Source: Vesta saturnalis (lineage: Eukaryota > Arthropoda > Insecta > Coleoptera > Lampyridae). Taken from it: a stretch of 64,000 nt of DNA. Below are positions 1-12,139 of the stretch, piece after piece. How positions within the stretch are numbered: position 1 is the stretch's first letter; every line of letters starts with the position of its first letter. The stretch is from contig JARFJB010000821.1 in NCBI GenBank assembly GCA_036346205.1, forward strand, positions 5,328,222 through 5,392,221. The letters are read 5' to 3'. The notes beneath the pieces were generated by a model. That model searched no databases. It saw only the letters and a program-made list of their open reading frames with translations, and was not told where the DNA came from. The translations under genes were made by a program, and so were the position numbers.

Positions 1-50
1 TATAATGATCATTTAGATAGCTATGCTGATGATATAAATGTTACTCCTAG

Positions 51-1437
51 ATTTTTTTTTATTTAATTTAATTGCTTCTTTACAATCTGCTTTACATTTA
101 AAGTAATAAATAAATTGTTGATGAGATCATAGCATGTAAGGGTTCAGCCAGTGCTGAAGCCACGAGTAAACATTAATTTTGGAGTAAATCATGCGACCAC
201 TGTCGTTTTAATCTCCTGGTTGTTGGTTGGGTGGTGAGTTCTTCTATTAATTGGTTGGGATGTCCATGAAGATTAGTGTGATAGGTTCTCGAGAATTTGC
301 GAATTTCATCAGCTATATAAGGGATTTATGGATCCGTGTGCAGTGTATCGTTCCTAACATACCAAGGGGCGTTAGCTATGATACGGAGAGTCTTCGACAG
401 GAATCGTTGGAGTATTTTTGTATGTGACGCTTTAGCACATCCCCATAGCTGGATCCCGTATGTCCATACGGGTTTCAGGATGATCTTGTATAACAGAATC
501 TTGTTGGATAGGGTAAGTTGGGAACGTCGTCCAAAGAGCCAATCCATTTGTCGAAGTTTTAGATTTAACTGGTCCCTTTTGGTCTTTATATGTTTCCTCC
601 AGGTTAATTTTTGGTCCAGGTGCAAACCGAGGTATTTCACTTCTGATTTAATTGGTATTGGGGTATTATTGATTGTTAATTGTGGACACTGGGTACGTGT
701 ATTGGTGAAAGTTATTTGAGCAGACTTATCACTATTAACTGTAACTTTCCAACGCTCGAACCAATCTTCTAATAACTTCAGGTGGCTTTTTAAATTTGCT
801 GCTGCAGTTCCTGCCGTGTCACTTGTGGATAAAATCGATGTATCGTCCGCGAACGTTGCTGTAACGGTGTGGTGGGTGGTTGGTATGTCGGAGGTATAAA
901 TTAAATAGAGAATTGGCCCCAGTACACTGCGCTGCGGTACACCTGCCGTGATGTTTTGATAACATGAGACTGCATCATTAATTTTTACTTGAAAAGTTCT
1001 TTCGCTCAGATAAGATTTTATAACAAGATATAATTGACTCGGAAAGTGTCTTAATTTTATACAGCAAGCCCTTATGCCAGATTCTGTCAAAGACTTGCTG
1101 GATATCTAGAAATATGCTTGCACATACTTTCTTAGTTTCAAGGCTTTCCATGATCTTGTTTACAATTCTATGTACTTAATGCGCTGTCGAGTGGTCTTCT
1201 CGGAATCCGAATTGGCGAGATGGGATTAGCAGGTCCATACCTAGAGCTTCTTTAATTCTTTTGAGTAGTAGTTTTTCGAAGATTTTCGACATAAGAGAAA
1301 GAAGACTTATGGGTCGATAGAATGAAGGTTGTGTTGGTTGTTTTCCAGGCAAAATTAACTTTTAGAGTGATAAAACAGGATTCTTTATAAACCACAGGCT
1401 TCCTTCGTGATGATACAACTACAAAATTCAATGGATA
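51..1437 (-). mobile_element. 5'-truncated Jockey-like non-LTR retrotransposon
   Basis: This is the 3' part of a LINE read on the minus strand. The left boundary is set by a T-run at 51-60, which is the element's poly(A) on the minus strand. The right boundary is about 1437, where a long (AT)n tract begins. Reading right to left, one finds RT entry motifs (LPGK, then YRPISLLS at about 1290-1360), the GF-REDHST block at about 1180-1210, an FLDI-Q-FDRIWH block at about 1085-1125, GVPQ-SVLGP, the catalytic FADD, and a typical Jockey C-terminal tail. The 5' end (ORF1 and endonuclease) is missing, as is usual for LINE copies. Identity as a LINE is secure; the clade is inferred. Confidence 0.85.
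190..1390 (-). pseudogene. Reverse transcriptase of Jockey-like LINE, broken
   Basis: This is the reverse-transcriptase region that would copy the LINE RNA at a nicked target. The longest open part spans 326-1090 (254 codons). It contains GVPQRSVLGPILYLIYTSD (the normal GVPQGS has G changed to R), the palm motif FADD at about 845-856, and a thumb block KYLGLHLDQKLTW. Upstream, the N-terminal RT motifs are readable only after a frame change near 1090 and a stop near 1175. Downstream, the C-terminal tail changes frame near 326. At least three breaks plus the G-to-R change near motif B make it inactive. There is no endonuclease domain. Confidence 0.8.
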
Positions 1438-1440
1438 GAA

Positions 1441-1442
<2 letters not shown>

Positions 1443-1504
<62 letters not shown>
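1443..1504. repeat. (AT)n microsatellite
   Basis: This is an uninterrupted run of about 31 AT units. It separates the truncated LINE on its left from copy A of the 2.5-kb dispersed repeat on its right. The same junction type (AT run, then GTACTGAT) recurs at 49041 and nearly so at 46141. Confidence 0.98.
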
Positions 1505-1507
<3 letters not shown>

Positions 1508-4028
1508 ACTGATATATAATAACCCCCCCCTAATATTATGTGATTTTAACCGTTTTTTAATTTTTTATAATTATTAAAATATTATATAGTTATTTTGTTT
1601 AATATTATATTATTTATTTTTGCCTGCCAACTCTTAAAATTGAAAATATACTCAGTCGGTAGAACAATAAGACTCATTAACAGGGGTTAGGGATCTAAAT
1701 TTAGAAGAAACTTTACCTTTAACATTGTAAAATAAATGATTATGAATTTTAATTATATTGATTATTTGAATACAATAATCATAGTTAATATGATTGAAGC
1801 ACATTGAGATAATGTCCTATTATTTCTATATTATATAAATTGATTAAGTAAATTGAATTATAATTTTTAATTCGCATTAATACCTGTGTTACACCCTGTA
1901 CATAACAAAACTCTTTTAAAAGTATACGTGGGCATGCGCTGTGAATACACAAACATATGATTTGACTAACTAAAATGAAATTCGACATACAAGTAAGTAT
2001 AACCACGTTTGAATAAACAACAATTAATATAAACCATTTAAATTTTTAGGACAAATAACATTCCCTTTGGACATGCATACCTGTTGTTGCACATCATGAT
2101 TATAACAAAGGATAGAAATTATGAACATAACAATAAAGTATCAATGTCAACAAAAAAGTACTCACATACAATGTCCTCTTTTTGTGGGTTACTGCTGCTG
2201 AAGTTGATTGAAGACAACAGCTCCTGCGAACTGCAACTCTGCTCCTCGAACATCCAGATTTTCTTTTAAATGAACAGCTTATTCACTTAGGTAAGTTTCA
2301 CTATTGTTATTAGAATATTGACGAATCTTTATTTTTAGGCTCATCACTTCTCTTTAATTAACTTCAAAATAAATTTTGAACAGCATGGATCGTTGAGGGT
2401 TGTTGTAAATTAAACACACTTTTGATAAACAAGGTGTATAATGATAAAAGCACTAAGACAACACAATTAAATATCCATACCAACATGAACAATATAAATT
2501 TAAATACAAACAAAGTCGAAACTGCGGAAATATTTTATAACTAATCGAAAACTTCCGATTTGAAATTTACAAAGGTAAACTAAGCTTAATTTAATTATTT
2601 CTGGACAAAAGACTATCACTTGTTTTGTTAACACTTCCGATACTAAATCGCACTTTGTTAATTTACCGAAGTGATGTTGACTTGTTTTAAAAATTATTTT
2701 CAAAAAAAAATTGGCAACAGCTTACTTTGGCAAGTTGTTGCAAAAGATGAAAATTAAGAGAGTTTGTGAAGCTAAAGCACTTGTATTTATATGATTTTCG
2801 TCGACAACCAAATTATCGAATGTTTTCATTAGTTACGAAGAATATTTTCTGAATTCTTATTGGCTACTGTAATTTTTACATTACGATATTTCTTTAAAGC
2901 CCTATAACTTTCGCCCTCTTTTACATATCTTAAAACTAAAAACATTTCCATAATCTACATTTTTATCTATAATTTGAAACCAAACAAGGACTAATTCCTA
3001 CACTTAATAACTACGTTAATTTTTACACTTATTTATTGAATTTACACTAATTCTATGAATTTTACAGGCCTGGAAATTACCTCTACATGAATAGGGGATA
3101 CTACTACACCCAAATATCCATCTTAAACATGCCTACGGCCAATTTGAGAGGAAATTTATTTAAATTCTACCAATACTCTTAAAAACTAAAATTAACAAAA
3201 ATGGACATAGATATAAGGAATTATAACATAAAATTGAGGCTACCTCACTATTTTTGCCTCTAGTAATTTATTTTATATAAATTGTCTCAATTTAAAATAC
3301 TTTATACAAAAATTCTTAAGCGAGGATATACATAACCTCATTTTGTTTATATAATTTTAATGTTAAATTTCACACTTTTAACCACAATAACTGTTAATGT
3401 AAGTGTTTAAACTTAATGTTCAAGTCACAAATTAATTTATTTGATCACTTTCGTAGGTTCATAGGTTCTCCTACGACTAGTATCGGAATGTTGTCAATCA
3501 CTAGTTTAAGGTGATAAATTGTTGATTACACACAATAATCCCAGAGCTGCTGCATGATTTATGTTTTATAGTCACTCACTAATGTGCTTATTCTGTTTTT
3601 TCATAATTTTTGCACTAATATGAGTTTAACGCACAAATACGAATGTTTTCACTAATCTTGGCTGCGTACATGTGAATTGCGACATTGATACCAGCCTAAA
3701 TCTAGTTTTAACATTATTTCTTTCAACCACAACCTGTATCACATGTCGTCAGGGAATATTGTTTTAAATAAACTTACAAAACTAAATGAAAACTTGAATT
3801 AACTCAAAACGATAACAAACATATCCTATACTTCTATGTACTGTGCTGTCGATTAAATTATACTAACATTATTTAAATTATATTAAGAAATATTTAACTT
3901 TTTCAAACATCTCAATGTTTATTAATCATTCTTATCTAGAATTATTTAATGAAATGTATCATTTCGTACTAACTAAAGTAAAACTTCACTATGCAAATTA
4001 CATAGCTACTTGCACGTAATTTGAATCA

Positions 4029-4032
<4 letters not shown>
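1505..4032. repeat. 2.5-kb dispersed repeat, copy A
   Basis: This AT-rich block matches 46142-48025 and 49042-51564 over its length. It starts at GTACTGAT and ends at CGTAATTTGAATCATCTC. Shared landmarks include a tRNA-Lys-like stretch near 1650, ATACCTGTGTTACACCCTGT near 1880, GGACATGCATACCTGTTGTT near 2070, and CAGGCCTGGAAATTACCTCT near 3066. Both ends abut (AT)n tracts here and in copy C. No protein is recognisable; short open frames such as 2084-2269 are conserved only as far as the DNA is. It could be a non-autonomous transposable element, but no terminal repeats or protein identify the class. Copy A is more diverged than B and C are from each other. Confidence 0.8.
1648..1706 (+). other. 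tRNA-Lys-derived relic in repeat copy A
   Basis: The stretch CTCAGTCGGTAGAACAATAA, followed by GACTCATTAACAGGGGTTAG, closely follows the D arm and anticodon arm of eukaryotic tRNA-Lys(CUU) (CTCAGTCGGTAGAGCATGAG, then ACTCTTAA). The acceptor and T arms are degenerate. It is conserved at the same place in copies B and C, so it is part of the repeat and not a functional tRNA. It could have served as a Pol III A-box. Confidence 0.55.

Positions 4033-4071
<39 letters not shown>
4033..4071. repeat. (AT)n microsatellite
   Basis: A run of about 19 AT/TA units forms the right border of repeat copy A. The equivalent border of copy C (51565) is also an AT run. Confidence 0.97.
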
Positions 4072-4073
<2 letters not shown>

Positions 4074-4139
4074 AATCCTTTTACATACCTAAATAATACT
4101 TTCGATATTGATTTGATATGTTTTGTTACACAAAAGGGG

Positions 4140-5057
4140 AAAGGTTAAGGTCTTTCATTGAATAGGATTACGATTTAGGTTTTTTAATTTTATAAGATGT
4201 AGATGATGTCAAGGTTGGTAAAGATTACGAATGTAACCAATGAAAGCAAGATGCTGAAGTAGTATAGCTATGTCACTTTTGGACCACTTCGTCTATAGCG
4301 AAGCAATTTCTTTTCAGAGGTCAAGGTCATCACATTGCCTACGCCCAAGTGCATGGTTTTTCAAGGTCAATGTCATCATACATATTGACTGCATCCAAGT
4401 ATTAGGATATCTAAATTTGTCCTGCGTCAAATCTTATAAAAGTTATTAAATCGTAGTCTCATAAATATTATTAAATCAGAAGGTCAAATCACGTACACAT
4501 TCGCTACATCCAAGTATAAGGTCATTGAAGCGCATGTACATACTACCTACATCAAAGTATATTCTTCAAATAGCTGTCACTTCTGAACCACTCTGAAGCT
4601 AGCCAAAGTCAAATAAAAAATTGAAAATTGAAGGACAACAGCACCAAGTTCAAAGAAGTCTGGACCACTCTGACGTTAATCAACATGGTCAAATCTAAAA
4701 ATAGAAATTAGAATGAGCGTTATCGACTAAAGAATTTTCGAAGTTATCAAGAAATTCTTGGAATTTGGTCAAGGCCATGTGCTAATTCTTAGAAATCACT
4801 TTTCAAGGTCACCTGCAGTGGTAGGCGGATACTAAATCAAATTTTGGCGGCAAATTTAAATTTCAAGGCCACGTGACAGAAAATGTTTAAGGTCACCAAG
4901 AAATTCTTGGGGTTTGGCTGAGTCAAGGTCATGTGTTAATTCTTAGGGTTGAGTCAACGCCAAATGACAGGAAATTTGTCAAGGTCGCCAAGCAATTTTT
5001 GTAATTTGGCTCAGTCAAGGCCGCATGTTAATTTCTAGAAATCAATGGTCACCTGCA
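4140..5057 (+). repeat. TCAAGGTCA-rich dispersed repeat block
   Basis: No gene is seen. The sequence carries a dozen or so copies of TCAAGGTCA or close variants (for example near 4318, 4361, 4803, 4923 and 4979), irregularly spaced at roughly 30-120 bp, all on the plus strand. Recurrent neighbours are CACCTGCAG, CACGTG and 'AAGAAATTCTTGG'. The same kind of sequence occurs at 12140-12920, at 17500-17958 and, inverted, at 34560-34904. The core is the extended nuclear-receptor half-site recognised by FTZ-F1/ERR-type factors, but a simple repeat family is the more economical explanation. Confidence 0.7.
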
Positions 5058-5375
5058 GGGTTATCCCGACCTTATCCGATCTTATCCTAACTTATCCAAT
5101 CTTATCCGAACTTATCCAATCTTATCCGAACTTATCCGATCTTATACGATCTTATTCGATCATAACGGATCCTACCCGATCTTATCCGATTCTACCCGAA
5201 CCTTATCCGATCATATCCGACCTTACCCGATTTTACCCGACCTTATCCGCTCCTATCCGATCTTATTCGATTTTATCCGAACTTTTCCGATCTTATCCGA
5301 CCTTATCCGATGTAATCCGATCTTATCCCATCCTACACGATCTTATCTGATCCTACCCGATCTTAACCGACCTTA
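5058..5375 (+). repeat. 10-bp minisatellite, consensus CTTATCCGAT
   Basis: About 30 tandem units of a 10-bp motif (CTTATCCGAT with variants CTTATCCGAA, CTTATCCAAT, CCTACCCGAT) fill this stretch. The pyrimidine-biased array follows directly after the TCAAGGTCA block. An open frame across it (5045-5350) is a by-product of a 10-bp period read in threes (30-bp super-period, Pro/Ser/Tyr/Leu-rich) and is not a gene. Confidence 0.93.
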
Positions 5376-7130
5376 GCATTGTTTACACAGAAAATTATAC
5401 GTATATTTTCAATGATTTGGTAGAATTAAATATTTATGCTTTAATTCATTAAAATTTGCAAAACTTTATAGGAAATAAATGGAAATGGGAAAAATGGTCG
5501 AAATTCTTATAATTACTATTGAATTATTTACAGCTATTAAGTCCCTTGGGAGTCAAAGACGCTACAATGTGGTCCAAGGTTAATAGTGCGGAACACGATT
5601 AAGTCTAACGCCAAGTGACGGCTTTCCAGAGTAAATTCCCCGGGATATGTATTAGCTAAGCCCCCAGTACTTATGGGTTCCCTAGGAAACCCAAATGCCT
5701 GCTCTATACATTTAGGTTAACCCTAGGACAGACCGACCTCTTCTACCGATGTAATGTTGTTTTATTAAATTTTAATAAATAAAAGAATAATTGATCTACC
5801 AGTGCAGGTAAATTAAAAAAAAAATTAAAACATACCTTTGAGATAAATAATAATCCTCAAGTTAATCCCAAAGGCAAACTCATTCACGCCACCATTGTAT
5901 TTACCCAAAGAGGCAAACGAAAGACCACTCACTCACTCACTCACGTCACTGTTTCTTTTATATAGCCGAACCGACTAAATACCGAATAAAAATTGTTTAA
6001 GCTTATATGTAACTAAATATGTTAACCTTAGTAAAAAATTGTGAGCAATTGGAAGGGAAGAATGGAAGACCTGCATAAAGTAATGTAGCATAATCTATAA
6101 AGAAAGTCTAAAATTGCAACCTATGCGTCTAGACTTGCATACTTGATTTTATTTTAAAATTATTCGACCTGTTCATAAGGAAACCACATCGTGTGTTTCT
6201 CTCTCAGCAATACGAGCAGACCTTATCATAAGAGTGCCGTTGGTACTGGCTGTGGCTCAAAAACTTTTTCTATTTCACTCACAGACACACACATACATAC
6301 ACTATCTATCTCACTTATCCCTAGTATAAAAACATTCATTCAGCATTTTCTCTTATATGAAACAATATGTGTAATTATTATCTCTCTCTTTTAGGTAGGT
6401 ATCAGACATTTATCGCACTATAATTTTTTGCTAAATTATAAAACTTTAGTAAAAAGTACAATTTATTTTGTTTTAAAATTTAAGTTTTCAAAATTCTTCA
6501 ATTGCTGTTAGAAGCGCTCTTATTTCAGCTATCTGTATACGAAAATATTTACGGAAAATCAGTTGGTTTATTGCACTAAATGCAACAAGTAGAAAATTGT
6601 TTTAATTAAATCTCTGTATTATTTATATAATATAGTTTTTCTAGTTTCTCTTTTTGGTATTAATCTTAAGTATTTACATGCATTATTTTTACAGGATTGC
6701 ATTGTTATCACTAATAATAATACTTTTTAGGATTCGGTTTCACACTTTTTAGACATGCGACTAATTAACAAAATTAAAGTGGTTTTGTGATCTAAAAAGC
6801 TTTCAATTTATATAATGTAAAAACAAAGCTTGAAACGCCAATTCGGCATTATATCTATCAACGAATATGAATTTTCTTGTAGAAAAAAATATTATTATTA
6901 AATGGGCGAGGTTGTAATAAAATCAGTTGGTTTATCTACAATGTATAACTAAAAATTATACACATACACAGAAGCATATATTTAACAATTCCATTAACTG
7001 GCTCACAAGGAACAACATTTTGTTTCTCTCTCATCAACAGTGATAGAACTTAGTAGTTCCGTATGTATCGGTTACTAGATTTATTTCTGAAAGTCTGCAT
7101 TAAACTAAAATTTTATGACCTTGAATGCGG
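5376..7130. other. Intergenic, no gene recognised
   Basis: AT-rich sequence with no recognisable coding region, RNA gene or transposon terminus. It holds a less AT-rich patch at about 5540-5750, a short (ACTC)n run at about 5930-5945, and a CACACA/CATACA stretch at 6285-6302. Confidence 0.5.
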
Positions 7131-7137
7131 TTTCTGT

Positions 7138-7174
7138 GTCTATATAAATGGATAAAGAACAGTTTCGTGTCAGT
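7138..7174 (+). promoter_or_regulatory. TATA + initiator core promoter for Maverick PolB, left copy
   Basis: TATATAAA at about 7140-7147 is followed some 30 bp downstream by TCAGTCG (about 7170). This is the spacing and initiator sequence of arthropod RNA polymerase II promoters. It lies about 120 bp upstream of the first PolB-side ATG at 7293. The equivalent place in the right copy (minus strand, 30526-30573) has ATTCAGTACATTGC with a weaker TATA. Confidence 0.5.
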
Positions 7175-7292
7175 CGATGCATTGCAATCTTGACGATAAA
7201 TTATATTGTAAACCTAAGTTGTATTGTGACGAGCAATTACATAATCACCAGTGTGTGCTTCATATTTTTGTTGGATATAGTTGAAAGTGAAT

Positions 7293-10200
7293 ATGAGTAA
7301 GGTTATGCCAAGTAGTAGTGGTATAGTTAATTTAACAAGACAGGTTATTCCATTGTTAAAAACAAAAAATGAATTTATTAAGCACATCCGTATAGTTAAC
7401 ACTAGTATTAAGATATTGGAAGATATAATTCAATATAATTTATTTAGAGGCAGATGAAGGTCTATTTAAGCTCGAAAGCAATTTATCATTGTTAAAAGGA
7501 TTATCTCGTAAGTATTAAACGGTTAAAGAACGCTTCAGAGAAAAAACAGGTAGTGGAATTGTCACTAAAAAACGTATACATAAATTACGTTGGCACTACC
7601 TAGAGTCATGTTTTAATGGTAGGTTACTTACAGGGATTATAGTTAATATAGCGAACATCAAGGGCCCTTTAAGTTTTTACAAAGTGCGTACAATAGTTTT
7701 GCATGTAGGGTTAAATTAATACTAAGGCAATCGATGCTAAAGGTGAATGTCCTTTTAGTCTGCAATTTCATGCAACCTCATAATCATATTATTGAGTTGA
7801 GGACTTTTGCCAGCAAAAATTATGTCATTGATATTTCAACCAATTTACGTGAGTGGTACAATGAAAACGTGTATTATAAATTACAAAAAAAATTAGAAGT
7901 GGCCGCCCAACTTACATTAAATTTCCTCACTTCATAGCACTAAAGCATGCGGTAGTGAATGTTAAAAATGACAACGAGTATTGCTTACTGTGGGCCGTTG
8001 TTTCAGCGTTATATCCCGCGCAACATCATTTCGATAGAATTCAAAGTTATCCTCATTTTAGGGATGTTTTGAATTATCATTCAATTCACTTCCCCGTTAA
8101 ACTAGATAATGTGAAAAAATTTGAAAAATTGAACAACCTATCAATTAATTTGTATTGCATTCAGGAAAAAAGTATATTGCCGTTTGTATTAAGTGAAAAT
8201 CGAAATAGTGAGAGGGAGCATATAAATCTTTTAGTAATTTCTACTAATGATCACGTCACGGGTGCTATTAATACAAAAAATAATACTGAATCACTTGGGT
8301 TAAAAATATGCCTCCTCCGATTTCTAATCAACTATCGAATAACAAGCAGAAGAAATTTATCTGTTACCGATGCTAGAACCATTTTTATTCAGAAACATGC
8401 CACCCTTTGTCATCAATTTAATCACTGCTCTGCTAGGCTGCCTACCGAAGCAGAATTGAATTTACAGTTCAAAAATTTTGCATTCCAAGAAAAGGTACCA
8501 TTTGTAATTTATGCTTATTTAGAGAGTATTTTAGAAAAGAGAACAAATGGTATCGAAAGTAATACCCTATTTCACTCCAAAAACATACGCTTCAGCATTG
8601 TTTACTATTTGAAGTGTTCATACAATGATTCCCTATCTCGATTTAGGCTTTATAGAGGAAAGGATTGGATTCAATGATTTGTCAACGAGCTTAAAAGTAT
8701 TGCATATTGGACCACCGAAATAATCAATAAAATAAATCCCATGGACACTTTTAAGTCCCACGCAGGTTGAACACTTTGAAAGCGCCACGATTTTTAACGT
8801 TTGCAGGAAACCATTTACTGATTATGACGTAAAAGTTAGAGACCATAATCATTTTACAGGAGCATTTCGGGGGGCAAAGAAGATATCTCTTTTACGAAAG
8901 TAATAGCAGGCACTAAAATTAGATTTCGATTTATTGACTCTTTCAGATATATGAACAGTAGTATTGAAAAGTTGTCAGGTTATTTAGAGAAAAGTAAAAA
9001 AATGATTGCCCGCGCTAATTGTAACAATGATGATGAATTTTTCCTACTAGTTCGCAAAGGTGTTTCCTTATGAGTATATTGATACTTGAGATAAATTAAA
9101 CGGGACAACACTCCCTCACAAAGAGACTTTTTTCATCTTAATAATGAGGGAATCAATGATGAGAGTTTTGCACATGCCGCTAAGGTTTGGAACAAATTCA
9201 ATATTAAATCGTTAGGGGAATACTCAGATTTGTATCTAAAAACAGACGATCTAGTTTTAGCGGACATTTTCGAAAAATTTCGGCAAACTTGTTTAAGTAC
9301 CTGCACTGTTATACAGCCCCCAGTTTAGCATTCGATACTATGCTTAAAACTATGTAGATAAAGTTAGCGCTATTTACAGACATTGATATGCTAATGTTTA
9401 TTGAAAGAGGAATTAAAGGTGGTGTAACTCAATGTTCAAATCGCTATGCTAAAGCTAACAATAAGTACATGGAAGAAAAATTTGATCCCACCTCCGAAAG
9501 TGTGTATTTACTGTACTACAACTTAAATAATTTATATGGAGCCGCCATGTCATAATTTCCACCATTTGGCAATTTTTCTTTTAATGATGAAGCTAATTTT
9601 GAAATTTTAGATTTAATAAACCGCCGATTCGGAAATTGGTTATATAGTCGAGTGTGGTTTAAACTATCCCATAGAATTACATGAGAGGCACAATGATCTA
9701 CCGCTGGCACCCGAACATATGGTTCTACCGCACCTGATTCCAAATGAAAATTTACTGCTGACACTATATCCAAAACATAATTATGTAATTCATTACGGAA
9801 ATATGAAAGTATATTTAAAATATGGATTTGAAGTTGGTAAAAATACACCGTATATTACGTTTTAAACAGTCCCCATGGTTAAAAAATATATCGATTTAAA
9901 TACCACCATGCGTCAGTAATCTCAAAATGAATTTGACAAAAACTTCTATAAATTAATGATTAATAGTGTTTTGGGAAACTAATGGAAAAATACGTAAACA
10001 TAAGGATATACGGCTAGTAACGAAATGGGAGGGTCGCTATGATGCTCGTACTTACATAGCAAAGCCACATTTTCATAGTTATACAATATTTGACAATATG
10101 ACAATATGCAAATGAGTAAGCTAGAAGTATATTTCAATAAACCTACATATTCAGGATTCAGTGTTTTAGACGTTTCAAAAACTTTTTATACAATTTTGAA

Positions 10201-10708
10201 AACGGTTACACTCTACCAAAGTTTAAGAATAACGCTAAACTCTTGTAAACGGATACGGATAGTCTCATATACGCCTTTTCAGTTCCCGGTATCTATGAAT
10301 CCATTAAAGAGAACATTGATAAATTCGATACATCTGATTATAGTCCTGACAATATCTTTGGACTTCCATTGGTAAATAAAAAGTCCCCGGCTTAATGAAT
10401 GACGAAAATCATGGCAAAATTATGTTGAATTTGTAGGACTTCGTGCAAAAATGTATGCTTACACGGTTGATGACAAGGTTGTAAAAAATCAAAGGGTTCT
10501 ACCCGAGCAAGCGTCAAACAGATCACGATACATGATTATAAACAGGTTTTGTTTGATGGTAACGTAATAAGGCGATATCAACATCTGATAAGGTCAAAGA
10601 AACATGATGTGTTTACCATCAAACAAAATAAAGTAATACTTAATCCCTATGATGATGAACGTTTAGTAAATTTAGATTTCACTGATACCTTGGGAGTATA
10701 ACTTTTAG
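7293..10708 (+). pseudogene. Maverick/Polinton protein-primed DNA polymerase B, left copy, broken
   Basis: This encodes a family B, protein-primed DNA polymerase of the Maverick/Polinton type, which would replicate the element's linear DNA. It reads plus-strand in several frames. The best-preserved segments are 7734-7937, 7955-8677 (240 codons, N-terminal region), about 8895-9060, and scattered blocks to a stop at 10706-10708. The polymerase motif A block NNLYG-AM is at about 9519-9548, but its catalytic Asp reads Asn (YYNLNNLYG). Motif C DTDSL is at about 10252-10266 in a shifted frame. The right copy on the minus strand (25300-30341) is its homologue. More than ten frameshifts or stops rule out activity. 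It faces the integrase remnant at 11741. Confidence 0.85.
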
Positions 10709-10881
10709 TCTTGCGTTTCAGAGAACAATTCATTATGAGCAGTCTTAAAAACGAGTTGCAGGAAGAATTGCGGTGCAGTAGTAATCAAATCTACAGATAG
10801 CATCTGAAGCGTTCTTTGATGGGAAAGTCCTCCCCTGAAAGCTATTTATTTATACTGGTTATATTGTAATGTATTATTATT

Positions 10882-11259
10882 CCTGATGAGTGTTTTAAGT
10901 GGTGTGCTATAAACTCAAAGTGTGCAAATGGAGTTATTATTAAGACATTATTTGATAGAAAAGTTAACTTAGACATTACCATCAAAAGGTTTATGAAATT
11001 GTGTGTCGATAAAGGTTCATTAACTTCTAATGATGTAGATAGGATCTTAGATGATATGAATTTACTTGGTGACACACCTGAAAATGTACATACACAATTT
11101 ATTATGGGGTAATTCATCGTGTACTTCGACAAATGTTAGCTTACAAAATATTACATATAAAGACACTTTCTCTATTATAAGTGAATGTATTGAGACAGCA
11201 GCATATTATGCTAATTACAAGTGCGTCGATATTTTGATGGAAATATTAGTAAAACAAAA

Positions 11260-11262
<3 letters not shown>
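10882..11262 (+). pseudogene. Small Maverick-associated helical-repeat protein, left copy
   Basis: This lies between the PolB stop and the (AT)n tract. The frame is open from Pro-Asp-Glu-Cys at 10882 to a stop at 11110-11112, then resumes in the +1 frame to about 11260 (ending AAYYANYKCVDILMEIL). It is homologous to minus-strand sequence at 24690-25075 in the right unit, at the same place behind PolB, so it is a real element gene. The AAYY-NYKC--IL--L pattern resembles the second helix of an ankyrin-type repeat; this is inference from a short pattern. No start codon could be fixed and the function is unknown. Confidence 0.5.

Positions 11263-11263
<1 letters not shown>

Positions 11264-11293
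<30 letters not shown>
11264..11293. repeat. (AT)n microsatellite
   Basis: A short (AT)15 run within the 3' end of the small Maverick-associated gene. It is followed by about 440 bp of extremely AT-rich sequence (11300-11740) in which nothing is recognised. Confidence 0.95.
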
Positions 11294-11299
<6 letters not shown>

Positions 11300-11740
11300 A
11301 TAATAATTTGTAATAATATGAAGTTATAGTATAATAAAAATATATGTTATTACATTTTTATTGTAAATATAAAAAATTAGAATTATAAATTAGAACATTT
11401 AATATGACCAATTATATAGTAATTATTTTATACATTTTATCATTATAAAATATTCTACTATATTAGAATTATTTACATATATAGTTTTCATGAATATGTA
11501 ATAATTTAAATTAACAAATTATCACATAAATTTATGTCACCAATCATTTTTTAGTATTTTATTTATTAAAGTTACAATATTTATAGTATATTAAAAATCT
11601 ATATATTGTAACTTTATTAGAATATATAAATGATTTATTTATACTATGTTAACTCATTTTAAATGAAATATACTATATATATAGTAATAATAACATAAAT
11701 TCTACGCTGTATTAACAGTCAAATCAGGTATACATTTGTT

Positions 11741-12100
11741 TCAGTAATTCATTTTCATAAAAGCCTCCCAGTACAGGCGAAATTTACTGATTCGGACTAT
11801 GTCACCCACACAATATCGATTCCTATCGGATGCTTTTATGTGAGTGTAAACCTCCAGCGTTGTATGATTACCGACGTCTTTGGACCTCATTACTGTAGTT
11901 CTATGCTTACGGTTGTTATAAACCATCGTTACGGTATCATTTGTATCAATCCATTTGTATTTACCTTGTAGAATGAACAACTTGTATAGAGCACCCTTAG
12001 TGGTTCTGATAACACGTTCCGCAGTTGCAGCGTTCTTTATGCTATAGGTGGATTAATGATTGACTCCATAACGCTGCATTAGTTTAGTAAATTGGTAGAT
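11741..12100 (-). pseudogene. Maverick integrase, left copy, C-terminal fragment
   Basis: This is part of a retroviral-type (rve) integrase of the Maverick element. The open part 11741-11980 matches the region after the catalytic core (GKYKWIDTNDTVTMVYNNRK, then a VGDIVRISK segment). The preceding core block containing the third catalytic acidic residue is readable at about 11990-12070 in another frame. The N-terminal half, with the first two catalytic Asp residues, is absent: homology to the right copy (23590-24404) ends near 12100. The end differs from the right copy after VGDIVRISK, and the chromodomain-like tail is missing. It converges on the left PolB gene. Confidence 0.8.
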
Positions 12101-12139
12101 ATGCTATACCGACACTGTCCCACTCTTTTCACTAGATTT

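Noticed and set aside
336..719. 127-codon plus-strand frame
   Set aside because: Antisense of the Jockey-like RT, which has the catalytic motifs in the other strand.
1648..1706. tRNA-Lys gene
   Set aside because: Only the D and anticodon arms are recognisable; acceptor and T arms do not pair, and the stretch is part of a dispersed repeat present three times.
5045..5350. 101-codon Pro/Ser/Tyr/Leu-rich open frame
   Set aside because: By-product of a 10-bp minisatellite; no start context, no non-repetitive part.
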